This document shows, piece after piece, positions 1 through 7,782 of a stretch of DNA of 64,000 nucleotides; the stretch's first letter is position 1, and each line of letters begins with the position of its first letter. The notes under the pieces are model-generated. The model had not been told where the DNA came from, did not search any database, and was given only the letters and a program-made list of their open reading frames with translations. The stretch is from Tissierella sp. (GTDB lineage: Bacteria > Bacillota > Clostridia > Tissierellales > Tissierellaceae): the NCBI RefSeq assembly GCF_031460495.1, contig NZ_JAVKTS010000001.1, forward strand, positions 496,001 through 560,000, in the 5' to 3' direction. A program made the translations under genes and the position numbers.

Positions 1-471
1 AAATAAAAGCCCATTCATTAAGGCTGCAATGAATTTAGGCTTATTTCTGTATCCGTCTAATATAATTCCACGCATTAGAATTTCCTCTAGAACAGCAGGT
101 GTAATTGCAGCAAAGAATAAATTAAAGATAAAGGTATCATGAGCATCTTCAGATACTATATCTGCCAGTGTATTTCCAAACAAACTTACATATAATTCAA
201 CAATAAAATATAGAACAGGCAATATAGATAGCCAAATAAGAATTATTAAAAATATGCTTTTTAGATTTAGCATATTAGGTCTTAATATTCTTTCTAAATT
301 CTGTCTATTAAAGAACAGATAAATAATAATAGGTATTAAAAATGCAAAATACTGATAAGAATTAGCAGGTATTGGAAGAAATTGTATGCCTACAGACCAA
401 ATCATTGTAAGAAGAAAGAATAGATTAACTTCAGAGATAGATTTATCTTGCACTAGTATTTTTGATTCCAT
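1..471 (-). CDS. CPBP family intramembrane metalloprotease (3' part cut off by the window edge)
   Basis: The reverse strand reads 157 codons from an ATG at 471 to the window edge with no stop, so only the N-terminal part is present. The product has several hydrophobic segments (roughly residues 16-35, 41-54 and 72-98). It carries the CPBP/Abi signature EExxxR as EEILMRG at residues 129-135, where the glutamates and arginine belong to the membrane-embedded active site. The second CPBP motif (FxxxH) should lie beyond the edge. A good ribosome site (GAAGGGGG) sits about 8 bases before the ATG. CPBP proteins include CAAX-prenyl endopeptidases and bacteriocin-immunity proteins, and the substrate cannot be told. 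It is transcribed divergently from the lipoprotein gene at 643. Confidence 0.85.
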   Translation of the reverse strand, partial: MESKILVQDKSISEVNLFFLLTMIWSVGIQFLPIPANSYQYFAFLIPIIIYLFFNRQNLERILRPNMLNLKSIFLIILIWLSILPVLYFIVELYVSLFGNTLADIVSEDAHDTFIFNLFFAAITPAVLEEILMRGIILDGYRNKPKFIAALMNGLLF

Positions 472-595
472 GGCAACCCCCTTCTATTTACATTAATATA
501 ATTGTACAATAAAACTCAAGAAATATACATCTATTATTCTTGGCATATTTGTAATTAAATTGTAACGACTTAATATTTAGAATATGTTATAGTTT

Positions 596-604
596 TGGTA
601 TAAT
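596..604 (+). promoter_or_regulatory. Extended -10 promoter for the 643 lipoprotein gene
   Basis: TGG-TATAAT matches an extended -10 (TGnTATAAT). No convincing -35 lies 17 bases upstream, as expected for an extended -10 promoter. The start codon follows about 40 bases downstream. Confidence 0.5.
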
Positions 605-642
605 GATAATGTAGCAAAAATTTTAATGAAAGAAGGGTTGTT

Positions 643-1608
643 ATGAAAAAGTCTTATGTAATATCAATTATATGTATTATGCTAGTTTTGGTTATAGCCC
701 TTTCAGGTTGCAAAAAGAAAAATGATGATACAGGCAAACCTGGCAAGGATCCAATACAATCTATAGATGAACAAGGGGAAGATAAGGTAGATGTAGAAAA
801 AGTCATGAAAGAATTTGATAAGATGATAAAAAATAAAGATGAACCAAATAAGATTGTAGCATTTATAAATGAAAACATAAAAAATCTTTCTCAAATAGAA
901 GGAGATAGAATGGTATTGGATTTAGAAATTATACTAGAAGATTCAACAAGCTCACTAACAGACAAGCTTTTTGAAATAGATACTAAGGGAGAGTTAATGA
1001 CAATTGGGGGTACAGAGTTATTCTTTCCTGAAGGTAAAGTAAAAGATATCCAAGATGAGAAACTTCGTGACCATGTTACAAAGCTCCTTGCAAGCAATTA
1101 TAAATTGATAAACTTAGAAGGCAGCTTTTACCCAATAAGAGATTATGAAAAGATGAAACAATATAATAATTATATTTCTGATGAGATAAAAGATTATATT
1201 GCTATAAAAGCCTTGGATTCAGACAAACCCGTTGCTATAGATGCTGGGCTGGTCATATCTTATGATGAACTAGCAGATAGAATACTAAAGACTGAGAATT
1301 ATATTCAAAAATATTCAGAGGGCAAGAAATATGAAGAAATGCTAAGAAGTTATAGAACTAAATTAGACATTTATTTAAATGGATTAGATAATACTCCAAT
1401 AGCTGATTATGAATCAAAAAAGATTTACAAGGATGTAGTTGATAGTTATGAAAAAACTATCAATACTAAAGATTCTGTTACAGCATTTGTAGTGAGTAAA
1501 TATTTAGATGTAATTGAAGAAAATAAATATATTATTGATAAAAGTGTTACAGATAATGTATTATCTTTAGTAAATGAAGCATTATCATTGTTAGAAGCAA
1601 GCAAATAG
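643..1608 (+). CDS. Putative lipoprotein of unknown function
   Basis: 321 residues. The N-terminus has a lipoprotein signal peptide: KK, a hydrophobic stretch, then a lipobox LSGC (cysteine at residue 23) followed by a lysine- and aspartate-rich linker. The mature protein is hydrophilic, rich in K, E, D and I, probably mostly helical, and has no motif I recognise. The start is supported by AGAAGGG about 8 bases upstream. It stands alone between a divergent protease gene and a terminator, so its neighbours give no functional hint. It is probably anchored on the outer face of the cytoplasmic membrane, which I infer from the lipobox alone. Confidence 0.85.
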   Translation: MKKSYVISIICIMLVLVIALSGCKKKNDDTGKPGKDPIQSIDEQGEDKVDVEKVMKEFDKMIKNKDEPNKIVAFINENIKNLSQIEGDRMVLDLEIILEDSTSSLTDKLFEIDTKGELMTIGGTELFFPEGKVKDIQDEKLRDHVTKLLASNYKLINLEGSFYPIRDYEKMKQYNNYISDEIKDYIAIKALDSDKPVAIDAGLVISYDELADRILKTENYIQKYSEGKKYEEMLRSYRTKLDIYLNGLDNTPIADYESKKIYKDVVDSYEKTINTKDSVTAFVVSKYLDVIEENKYIIDKSVTDNVLSLVNEALSLLEASK

Positions 1609-1611
1609 AAG

Positions 1612-1640
1612 AATTGCTCCTTTTTAGGAGCAATTTTTTA
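1612..1640 (+). terminator. Rho-independent terminator after the lipoprotein gene
   Basis: ATTGCTCCT, a TTTT loop and AGGAGCAAT form a 9-bp stem that is followed by a T run. Confidence 0.85.
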
Positions 1641-1712
1641 TTTGTTTAATTAATTATATTGGGAATTAAGGGGTATTATATAGTATAAATATAGGATTTT
1701 AGGAGTGATAAA

Positions 1713-2933
1713 ATGAGTGAATTAATAAACAATAGAGAGCACAGGCAGAAGATGATGAAAGAAGTTATTAGGGAGCTACATGAAGGAAAAACTGTAGATG
1801 AAGTTAGGGCTAAGTTTGCAGAGGTAATACAAGGAGTATCAGCAAAAGAAATATCTGAGATGGAAGTTCAACTAGTTAAAGAAGGACTACCTATAGAAGA
1901 GATACAAAACCTATGTGATGTTCATGCGGCTGTATTTAAAGGATCCATAGAAGAAATTCACCATCCAGAAGAAGTACCAGGCCATCCAGTCCATACTATG
2001 AAGCTTGAGAATAGAGCAATAGAGGAACATATGGAGAAAACAATAAAACCAAACTTAATGAAGTTTAAAGAGGATGATTCTAAGGAAAATATATTAGCTT
2101 TGGTGGGAGATATAAACCTGCTTTGGGATATAGATAAGCATTATAGTAGAAAGGAAAATTTAATATTTCCTTACTTGGAAAAATACGGAATTACATCACC
2201 ACCAAAGGTTATGTGGGGCGTAGATGATGAGATAAGAGCTTTAATAAAGGATGTTAAATTATCTCTAACTACTTATAAGGGAAATAAAGAAGAAATAGTA
2301 GAAAAGATGGAGACTATGTTAAATCAAGTAAATGAGATGATATATAAGGAAGATAGTATACTGTTTCCAATGTCCTTAGATACTCTAACGGAGGATGAGT
2401 GGATATCTATCTATAATGAATCTGATGAAATAGGTTTTGCTATCATAGTTCCAGAGAAAAAATGGAATAGAGTCAATGTAAATGTTGAAAACAAAGTAAA
2501 AGAAGAAAGTCAAGGTAATGAAAATGATGGATATATTAAATTTGAATCAGGAATACTAACACCTAAGCAAATTTCTTGTATACTCAATACTATCCCAGGA
2601 GATATGACCTTTGTAGACAAAGACAATCTAGTAAAATATTTTTCTCAAGGTAAAGATAGGATATTTGCTAGGACTAAGGCTATAATAGGAAGATCTGTAG
2701 AAAATTGTCATCCACCAGCATCTGTTCATGTAGTAGAAAAAATTGTAGATGATTTGCAATCTGGAAGAAAAGATAGTGAAAGCTTCTGGATTAAAATGGG
2801 AGAAAAATATGTAATGATTAGTTATTATGCTGTGAGAGATGAAAATGGCGAGTTCTTAGGTACCCTAGAATTTTCCCATGATATTGCACCTATACAAGCT
2901 ATTACAGGAGAAAAGAGATTGATGTCAGAATAA
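1713..2933 (+). CDS. DUF438 / hemerythrin-like / PAS domain protein
   Basis: 406 residues in three parts. Residues ~8-80 match DUF438 (helical, with KTVDEVRAKF). Residues ~95-225 form a hemerythrin-like HHE bundle, with candidate iron ligands in HPVHTMKLEN, EEHMEKT, KHYSRKENLIFPYLE and EDSILFPM. Residues ~280-400 form a PAS domain (FVDKDNLVKYFS ... GRSVENCHPP ... GTLEFSHDI). The architecture is common in anaerobic Firmicutes and is thought to sense oxygen, NO or redox state through the di-iron site. No output domain is present, so it may act through protein contacts. The ribosome site TAGGAG precedes the ATG. It is a single-gene unit ending in a shared bidirectional terminator. Confidence 0.88.
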   Translation: MSELINNREHRQKMMKEVIRELHEGKTVDEVRAKFAEVIQGVSAKEISEMEVQLVKEGLPIEEIQNLCDVHAAVFKGSIEEIHHPEEVPGHPVHTMKLENRAIEEHMEKTIKPNLMKFKEDDSKENILALVGDINLLWDIDKHYSRKENLIFPYLEKYGITSPPKVMWGVDDEIRALIKDVKLSLTTYKGNKEEIVEKMETMLNQVNEMIYKEDSILFPMSLDTLTEDEWISIYNESDEIGFAIIVPEKKWNRVNVNVENKVKEESQGNENDGYIKFESGILTPKQISCILNTIPGDMTFVDKDNLVKYFSQGKDRIFARTKAIIGRSVENCHPPASVHVVEKIVDDLQSGRKDSESFWIKMGEKYVMISYYAVRDENGEFLGTLEFSHDIAPIQAITGEKRLMSE

Positions 2934-2960
2934 AAAAATACCACCTATGGTGGTATTTTT
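2934..2960. terminator. Bidirectional terminator between convergent genes
   Basis: A 12-bp stem (AAAAATACCACC / GGTGGTATTTTT) with a TAT loop and A/T tails on both sides serves the 1713 gene and the reverse-strand 2966 gene. Confidence 0.85.
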
Positions 2961-2965
2961 AATGA

Positions 2966-3895
2966 TTATTTTGCAGTTTGTGGCTTAGCCAATAAAAAAC
3001 TAATATATCTAATCATAACATAAAGTACAATTGCAACTGCTACTATTTCTTCGAATTTTACAAGATGTTTAAGAAAAGCTATTGGTTGTTCTGACTTAGT
3101 TAAAAACCCGTTTGTTAATTTTAATGATACTGCACTAATTACCATTGGGAAAGTAAATGCGGAATAAGCTGGGTAGAACTTTAACTTTAATAATTTAGGT
3201 AATTGTGTCAATGCAAACAAATAGAATAATTGTGATAATGCTAATAATAAATAAACAATTATCATATTCTTTTCAGCAAAGGAATTCATATATCCTGCTA
3301 AGCAAAGAGCAGCAGGTGCAGCAAAGATTATAATAGTTGGCAATGTGGGTTCTGCCATGTCTTTAACTACATAAACTCTTCTTAAAACAATTGGCAATAA
3401 TACTAGATAGGATATAAAACCAAACCAAAATAGAATTTGTCCAATATTTGCTTTATCAAAAGCTGGAGCAGTTATAGCACCAATTGCTATTCCGACATAA
3501 ACAATAAACCAAGATGGAAACACCTTTTTGATATTAAAGTCAAATACATATTTTCTTGTAAAAGAAATCATCAAGGCCACATGAAGTACTAATCCTATAG
3601 TCCACATGCCAAATGCTATAGATGATGACAATGGCTTTAAATATGTAGCTAATAGCATAACTCCCATAGAAAAAGTAGGGAAAACACTAGCAACTACAGG
3701 ATTATCAAGAGCTTCGTTAACTCCATTTGAGTATTTAACAATTTTTATTAATACTAGAATTAAAATGATTGCTGATAACACACCAAAGATATTCCTGTAA
3801 ATTTCACCATAGGATTGTACTAAATTGCCTAAAGCTACTAGAGCAAGCATAAGACCAACAATTGGCAATGGTAATTTTTTAATAATTTGATTCAT
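2966..3895 (-). CDS. TDT family (TehA/SLAC1-like) transporter
   Basis: 309 residues, almost entirely hydrophobic, with about ten membrane segments. The N-terminal PLPIVGLMLALVALGNL and the repeated helix pairs match the tellurite-resistance/dicarboxylate transporter (TDT) family, the fold of TehA and plant SLAC1 anion channels. The length is typical of the family (~300-330). Members move small anions or C4-dicarboxylates across the cytoplasmic membrane. The substrate cannot be assigned, and tellurite resistance should not be assumed. The ATG follows AGGAGAGAAG. It is monocistronic and convergent with the DUF438 gene. Confidence 0.83.
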   Translation of the reverse strand: MNQIIKKLPLPIVGLMLALVALGNLVQSYGEIYRNIFGVLSAIILILVLIKIVKYSNGVNEALDNPVVASVFPTFSMGVMLLATYLKPLSSSIAFGMWTIGLVLHVALMISFTRKYVFDFNIKKVFPSWFIVYVGIAIGAITAPAFDKANIGQILFWFGFISYLVLLPIVLRRVYVVKDMAEPTLPTIIIFAAPAALCLAGYMNSFAEKNMIIVYLLLALSQLFYLFALTQLPKLLKLKFYPAYSAFTFPMVISAVSLKLTNGFLTKSEQPIAFLKHLVKFEEIVAVAIVLYVMIRYISFLLAKPQTAK

Positions 3896-4211
3896 CCACT
3901 TCTCTCCTTTTTCCTTGTATTATTAATTCTCTACAATAAAATATCACAATGCGGGTAGCAAGTCCAATAAAAAATATCTATACTAAAAATGATTTTATAA
4001 ATAAAATATTATTTTACATATATTGTAAAAATATCATAGAAGAAGAAGTTTACAATAACCTGAAAGCACCTAAGAATCATTCATAGACTAATGGTAAAGA
4101 AGATTTTAAATATTCCAAATATTGCTTGAGGATTTGCATATTAAATGCTATGATTGTAATAGAATAAAGAAAGGAGTATAATGAATATTAAAAATGAAAA
4201 GGAGGGTTTTT
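3896..4211. other. Intergenic region: divergent promoters, leader and upstream ORF
   Basis: This 316-base, very AT-rich stretch separates the divergent TDT and YjiH genes. A sigma-A-type promoter for the rightward gene lies at 4126-4154, and a 15-codon upstream ORF begins at 4181. I see no RNA gene or repeat in the remaining ~220 bases. Confidence 0.6.
4126..4154 (+). promoter_or_regulatory. Sigma-A type promoter for the YjiH-family gene
   Basis: TTGAGG, a 17-base spacer and TATGAT. The predicted transcript starts near 4161, so the leader contains the upstream ORF at 4181. Confidence 0.5.
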
Positions 4212-4228
4212 ATGTCAGGAAAGACTAA
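4181..4228 (+). CDS. Possible 15-codon upstream ORF overlapping the YjiH-family start
   Basis: AAAGGAG followed by an ATG at 4181 opens a short frame (MNIKNEKEGFYVRKD, then TAA at 4226-4228). The frame runs through the ribosome site (GGAGGG, 4201-4206) and start codon (4212) of the next gene in a different frame, overlapping its first 17 bases. The Shine-Dalgarno spacing is as good as that of the main gene. It could couple or tune translation of the downstream membrane protein, or be a chance ORF. The peptide has no recognisable similarity. Confidence 0.35.
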   Translation: MNIKNEKEGFYVRKD

Positions 4229-5570
4229 GAAGAAGTATTCTGGGGCAGAATACTCACGTTTTATTGTTCCATCTTTAATTGGTATTATACTTTTTATGAT
4301 TCCCCTAAAATATAAGGGAGATTACACTATTCCAGTTGCAATTTTATCAAAATTCTTTTCAGGATTATTAGAGACAGCATTGCCTACTTTAGTAACTGTA
4401 CTTATTACTTTTACTGGAGTAATGACTATTATTTATAAAACAACAAAACCTAGTTTTATTGAAAAATCTAAAGAGTTAAAGGGATTGTTCAATGTAACTT
4501 CATTTTGGTTTGTAGTTAGAATAATTGGTATGGTACTTGCTATCATGACTTATTTTGAATTAGGGCCTGAATGGATTTGGAATGAAAATACTGGAGGGTT
4601 ATTATTACATGGACTTTTAACTACGCTATTTGCAATATTCTTCTTTGCAGCATTTTTACTTCCATTATTATTAGACTTTGGTTTACTTGAATTTGTTGGA
4701 TCAATGCTTACTCCAGTTATGAGACCAATATTTAAACTTCCTGGTAGATCTTCTATTGACTGCATTACATCATGGCTAGGAGATGGAACTATAGGAGTTT
4801 TATTAACAAACAATCAATACGAAGAAGGATATTATTCTACTAGGGAAGCATCAGTAATAGCTACCACATTCTCAGCAGTATCAATAACATTTGCATTAGT
4901 AGTTTTGGATGAGGTAGGGTTAGTACAACATTTTGTTCCTTATTACCTAGCTGTAACATTTGCAGGAGTAGTAGCAGCAATTATAGTGCCACGAATTCCA
5001 CCATTATCATGGAAAAAAGATACTTATCTAACAGATACTAACAGAGATAATATGGAAAATGTGCCTAGTGGATTTACTCCATTTACTTGGGGACTTGACC
5101 AAGCTATTGAAAAGGCCAAAAACAGTACAGATGTAAAAGGATTTGTAAAAGGTGGACTTCACAATGTCCTTGAAATGTGGGTAGGGGTTATGCCAGTTAT
5201 CATGGCTTTTGGAACAATAGCAGTTATATTGGCTGAATTCACTCCTATATTTACTTGGTTAGGGATGCCCTTTATTCCTATACTAAATATACTAAAGATA
5301 CCTTTTGCAGTAGAAGCAAGTCAAACTATGATTATAGGTTTTGCTGATATGTTCTTACCATCTGTAATAGGTGCTAGTATAGAATCTGAATTAACTAGAT
5401 TTGTAATTGCAGGAACTTCCGTTACTCAACTTATATATCTATCAGAAGTTGGTGCTGTTATCTTAGGTTCTAAGATTCCAGTAAATGTAGGGGAACTATT
5501 CATTATATTCTTGCAGAGAACTTTGGTTACATTACCGATAATTGCCATTATTGGGCATATATTATTTTAG
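4212..5570 (+). CDS. YjiH family nucleoside-recognition (GATE) domain membrane protein
   Basis: 452 residues with about ten membrane helices. It matches the YjiH family: an N-terminal IVPSLIGIILFMIPL segment, then GATE-domain repeats related to nucleoside transporters and spore maturation proteins SpmA/SpmB (SWLGDGTIGVLLTNNQYEEGYYSTREAS region, residues ~180-225). The substrate and role of YjiH proteins are not established. I chose the ATG at 4212 because GGAGGG lies 5 bases before it. An in-frame ATG at 4194 would overlap that ribosome site. Translation may be coupled to the upstream ORF at 4181. A strong terminator follows, so the gene is monocistronic. Confidence 0.85.
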   Translation: MSGKTKKKYSGAEYSRFIVPSLIGIILFMIPLKYKGDYTIPVAILSKFFSGLLETALPTLVTVLITFTGVMTIIYKTTKPSFIEKSKELKGLFNVTSFWFVVRIIGMVLAIMTYFELGPEWIWNENTGGLLLHGLLTTLFAIFFFAAFLLPLLLDFGLLEFVGSMLTPVMRPIFKLPGRSSIDCITSWLGDGTIGVLLTNNQYEEGYYSTREASVIATTFSAVSITFALVVLDEVGLVQHFVPYYLAVTFAGVVAAIIVPRIPPLSWKKDTYLTDTNRDNMENVPSGFTPFTWGLDQAIEKAKNSTDVKGFVKGGLHNVLEMWVGVMPVIMAFGTIAVILAEFTPIFTWLGMPFIPILNILKIPFAVEASQTMIIGFADMFLPSVIGASIESELTRFVIAGTSVTQLIYLSEVGAVILGSKIPVNVGELFIIFLQRTLVTLPIIAIIGHILF

Positions 5571-5577
5571 AAGTTTT

Positions 5578-5602
5578 AGAGGCTAATAGCCTCTTTTTTT
5601 TA
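5578..5602 (+). terminator. Rho-independent terminator after the YjiH-family gene
   Basis: AGAGGCT / AGCCTCT stem with a 3-base loop, followed by eight or more Ts. Confidence 0.85.
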
Positions 5603-5714
5603 TCAAGATTTAATTTGTAGCTAAATTGTAACCAATTCAAATTTTATTTCTAATTGTAATTAAGGTCTAGATGTAGTATTATTTAATGTATACTTAAAAG
5701 TTAGAGGTGTGAGG

Positions 5715-6668
5715 ATGAAAAAGAAATTTTTAATATCATTTATAATATCATTTATATGTTTTGGTGTAATTTTTTCAGGACTTAATAAGCTAGGCGTATT
5801 TAAAGAACGTTCCACTGAGGCTATGGAGGGTCTAGAAGATGATATTGATTTTGGAGAAGGAAATGAGGTAAAACAAAAGGTAAAGAATGAAATTTTGTTT
5901 TTACTCATGGGTGTAGACGCTAAAGATGTAAAAAAATCAAAGGGTACTAGGTCTGATACTATGATGCTATTTAGAGTAAACTTTGATACAGGACAAATCA
6001 ATATGTTATCTATACCAAGGGATACGAGGGTACTTGTAAAGGGGAAAGAAGATAAAATTAATCATGCCCATGCATATGGAGGGCCAGCTCTTACTTTAAA
6101 GTCTTTAAGAGACTTCCTAAATCTGGATATAGATTATTATGTAAAAGTTGACTACAAAGCTGTAATGGAAATAGTAGATGAAATAGGTGGAGTAGAGATA
6201 GATGTACCTAGGAATATGAAATATAAAGATCCTTATGCCGATCCACCACTAAATATAAATATCAAAAAAGGATTACAAACCTTAGATGGGAAAAATTCCC
6301 ATGATTTTTTGAGATGGAGACATAATAACGATTATACATCTGGATATGCTGAAGGAGATATAGGTCGAATTGGAGCACAGCAAATGTTTATGAAGGAATT
6401 CATAAAGCAGACATTAAAACTTAAAAATATTGCAAAATTACCAAAGTTTGTAGAGACATACTATACTTATGTAGAAACTAATATTTCTCTAGATATTATG
6501 GTAAAGGGAGCATTTGCTGCCAAGAAGATAGACATTGAGAACATGAAAACCAATACAATTCCAGGAGTTGGAGAAAGGATTGCAGGAACTGATTATTGGA
6601 TATATAATAGAGAAGAGACTAGTGCAATTGTCCAAGAAATGTTTGGAGACTATTTATTAAGTCAATAA
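5715..6668 (+). CDS. LCP (LytR-CpsA-Psr) family cell-wall glycopolymer ligase
   Basis: 317 residues. One N-terminal membrane helix (residues ~5-22) is followed by an extracellular LCP domain (~58-235). Family landmarks are visible: RSDTMMLFRVN, the SIPRDTRV motif, FLRWRHNN and GDIGRIGAQQ, which supply the arginines and aspartates that bind the pyrophosphate of lipid-linked polymers. LCP enzymes move wall teichoic acid or capsule polymers from undecaprenyl-pyrophosphate to peptidoglycan. The start is the ATG at 5715 behind AGAGGTG. The GTG at 5709 lies inside that ribosome site. It is 17 bases upstream of the IPP isomerase gene and is probably co-transcribed, a plausible link because isoprenoids feed the undecaprenyl carrier. 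Confidence 0.9.
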   Translation: MKKKFLISFIISFICFGVIFSGLNKLGVFKERSTEAMEGLEDDIDFGEGNEVKQKVKNEILFLLMGVDAKDVKKSKGTRSDTMMLFRVNFDTGQINMLSIPRDTRVLVKGKEDKINHAHAYGGPALTLKSLRDFLNLDIDYYVKVDYKAVMEIVDEIGGVEIDVPRNMKYKDPYADPPLNINIKKGLQTLDGKNSHDFLRWRHNNDYTSGYAEGDIGRIGAQQMFMKEFIKQTLKLKNIAKLPKFVETYYTYVETNISLDIMVKGAFAAKKIDIENMKTNTIPGVGERIAGTDYWIYNREETSAIVQEMFGDYLLSQ

Positions 6669-6685
6669 TAGATAGAGGTGAAAAA

Positions 6686-7702
6686 ATGAGAAAAAAGAGA
6701 AAAAAAGAGCATGTAGAGAACTATCTTAGGACAACTTATAAGGGAGATACACTTTTGGGAGATGTATTTTTACAACATAATGCATTGCCTAATTTGAATT
6801 TTGCAGATATAGACACAAAAACATCTTTCTTAGGGAAAACAGTAGATTATCCTATAATCATCAATGCTATGACAGGTGGGTCTGACTTTTCCTGGGAAAT
6901 AAATCGAGAATTGTCATTACTTGCCAAGGAGTTTAATATTCCTATGGCAGTAGGCTCTCAAACCATAGCCTTATGTGAAGAAGAGGAAGGATGTAAGGAA
7001 TCCTTTAAGATTGTTAGAGAAAACCTAGGGGATAATGGTATTGTCATTGCCAATCTAGGTGCTAACTCTAGTTTAGACGATGTAAAATCAGCATTGGAAC
7101 TAGTAAATGGTGATGCTATTCAATTACATCTAAATCCTGCTCAAGAAGTGGTCATGCTTGAAGGTGATAGAGATTTTACAGGAATTTTAGATAATATTGA
7201 GAGAATAGTTAAAGAGATAGATAAGCCAGTTATAGTAAAGGAAGTAGGATTTGGTATTTCAAAGGAAGTAGCTTCTAAATTATATAATATTGGAGTTAGA
7301 AATATTGATGTATCTGGATCTGGGGGCACTAATTTTATAGAAATCGAGAATGTTAGATATAATAATATGGATTTTTCAGACCTATACTCATGGGGAATAC
7401 CAACTGCTCTTACATTGATTAAATGTAGGGAATTACCAGATGACTTGAACTTAATTGCAAGCGGTGGTATAAGAAATAGTATGGATATAGTCAAGGCACT
7501 GATCATCGGTGGTAATATGGCTGGTATATCTGGTGAGATACTGTCATATTTACTTCATGGAGGATATAATACCGCTAGGGATTATTTAGAAGGATTAATA
7601 TATAAGATGAAAGTATTAATGCTTCTCCTAGGGAAACAAAATATTCAAGAATTGAAAACCACTGATTATAGAATAATAGGAGAATTAAAAGAACTAATAT
7701 AG
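6686..7702 (+). CDS. fni: Type 2 isopentenyl-diphosphate delta-isomerase (FMN-dependent)
   Basis: 338 residues. Interconverts isopentenyl diphosphate and dimethylallyl diphosphate using reduced FMN. It is a TIM barrel related to lactate dehydrogenase/IMP dehydrogenase folds. Visible landmarks: RKKEHVENYL at the start, INAMTGGS, AVGSQ, QLHLNPAQE, KEVGFGIS, SGSGGTNF and a glycine-rich phosphate loop ASGGIRNS ... IIGGNMAG. The length matches the family (~340). It is unrelated to the type 1 (Nudix) enzyme. GAGGTG lies before the ATG. It lies directly behind the LCP gene and ends in a strong hairpin terminator. Confidence 0.92.
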   Translation: MRKKRKKEHVENYLRTTYKGDTLLGDVFLQHNALPNLNFADIDTKTSFLGKTVDYPIIINAMTGGSDFSWEINRELSLLAKEFNIPMAVGSQTIALCEEEEGCKESFKIVRENLGDNGIVIANLGANSSLDDVKSALELVNGDAIQLHLNPAQEVVMLEGDRDFTGILDNIERIVKEIDKPVIVKEVGFGISKEVASKLYNIGVRNIDVSGSGGTNFIEIENVRYNNMDFSDLYSWGIPTALTLIKCRELPDDLNLIASGGIRNSMDIVKALIIGGNMAGISGEILSYLLHGGYNTARDYLEGLIYKMKVLMLLLGKQNIQELKTTDYRIIGELKELI

Positions 7703-7718
7703 TGACAACTAAGAGTGA

Positions 7719-7770
7719 ATAGGGAATAGCTAAAAGATTTATATCTTAAAGCTATTCCCTATAGTTTTTT
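7719..7770. terminator. Terminator between fni and the DUF2207 gene
   Basis: A 13-bp stem (ATAGGGAATAGCT / AGCTATTCCCTAT) with an 18-base A/T loop, then TTTTTT on the plus strand. It ends the LCP-fni operon and may also serve the convergent gene. Confidence 0.8.
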
Positions 7771-7782
7771 CACTAACTGATT

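Noticed and set aside
2966-3895. Tellurite resistance as the role of the TehA-like gene
   Set aside because: TDT proteins transport diverse anions. Nothing in the sequence or neighbours points to tellurite.
7141-7506. A 121-codon reverse-strand frame inside fni
   Set aside because: It is a shadow of the well-supported fni reading frame, with no ribosome site or family match.
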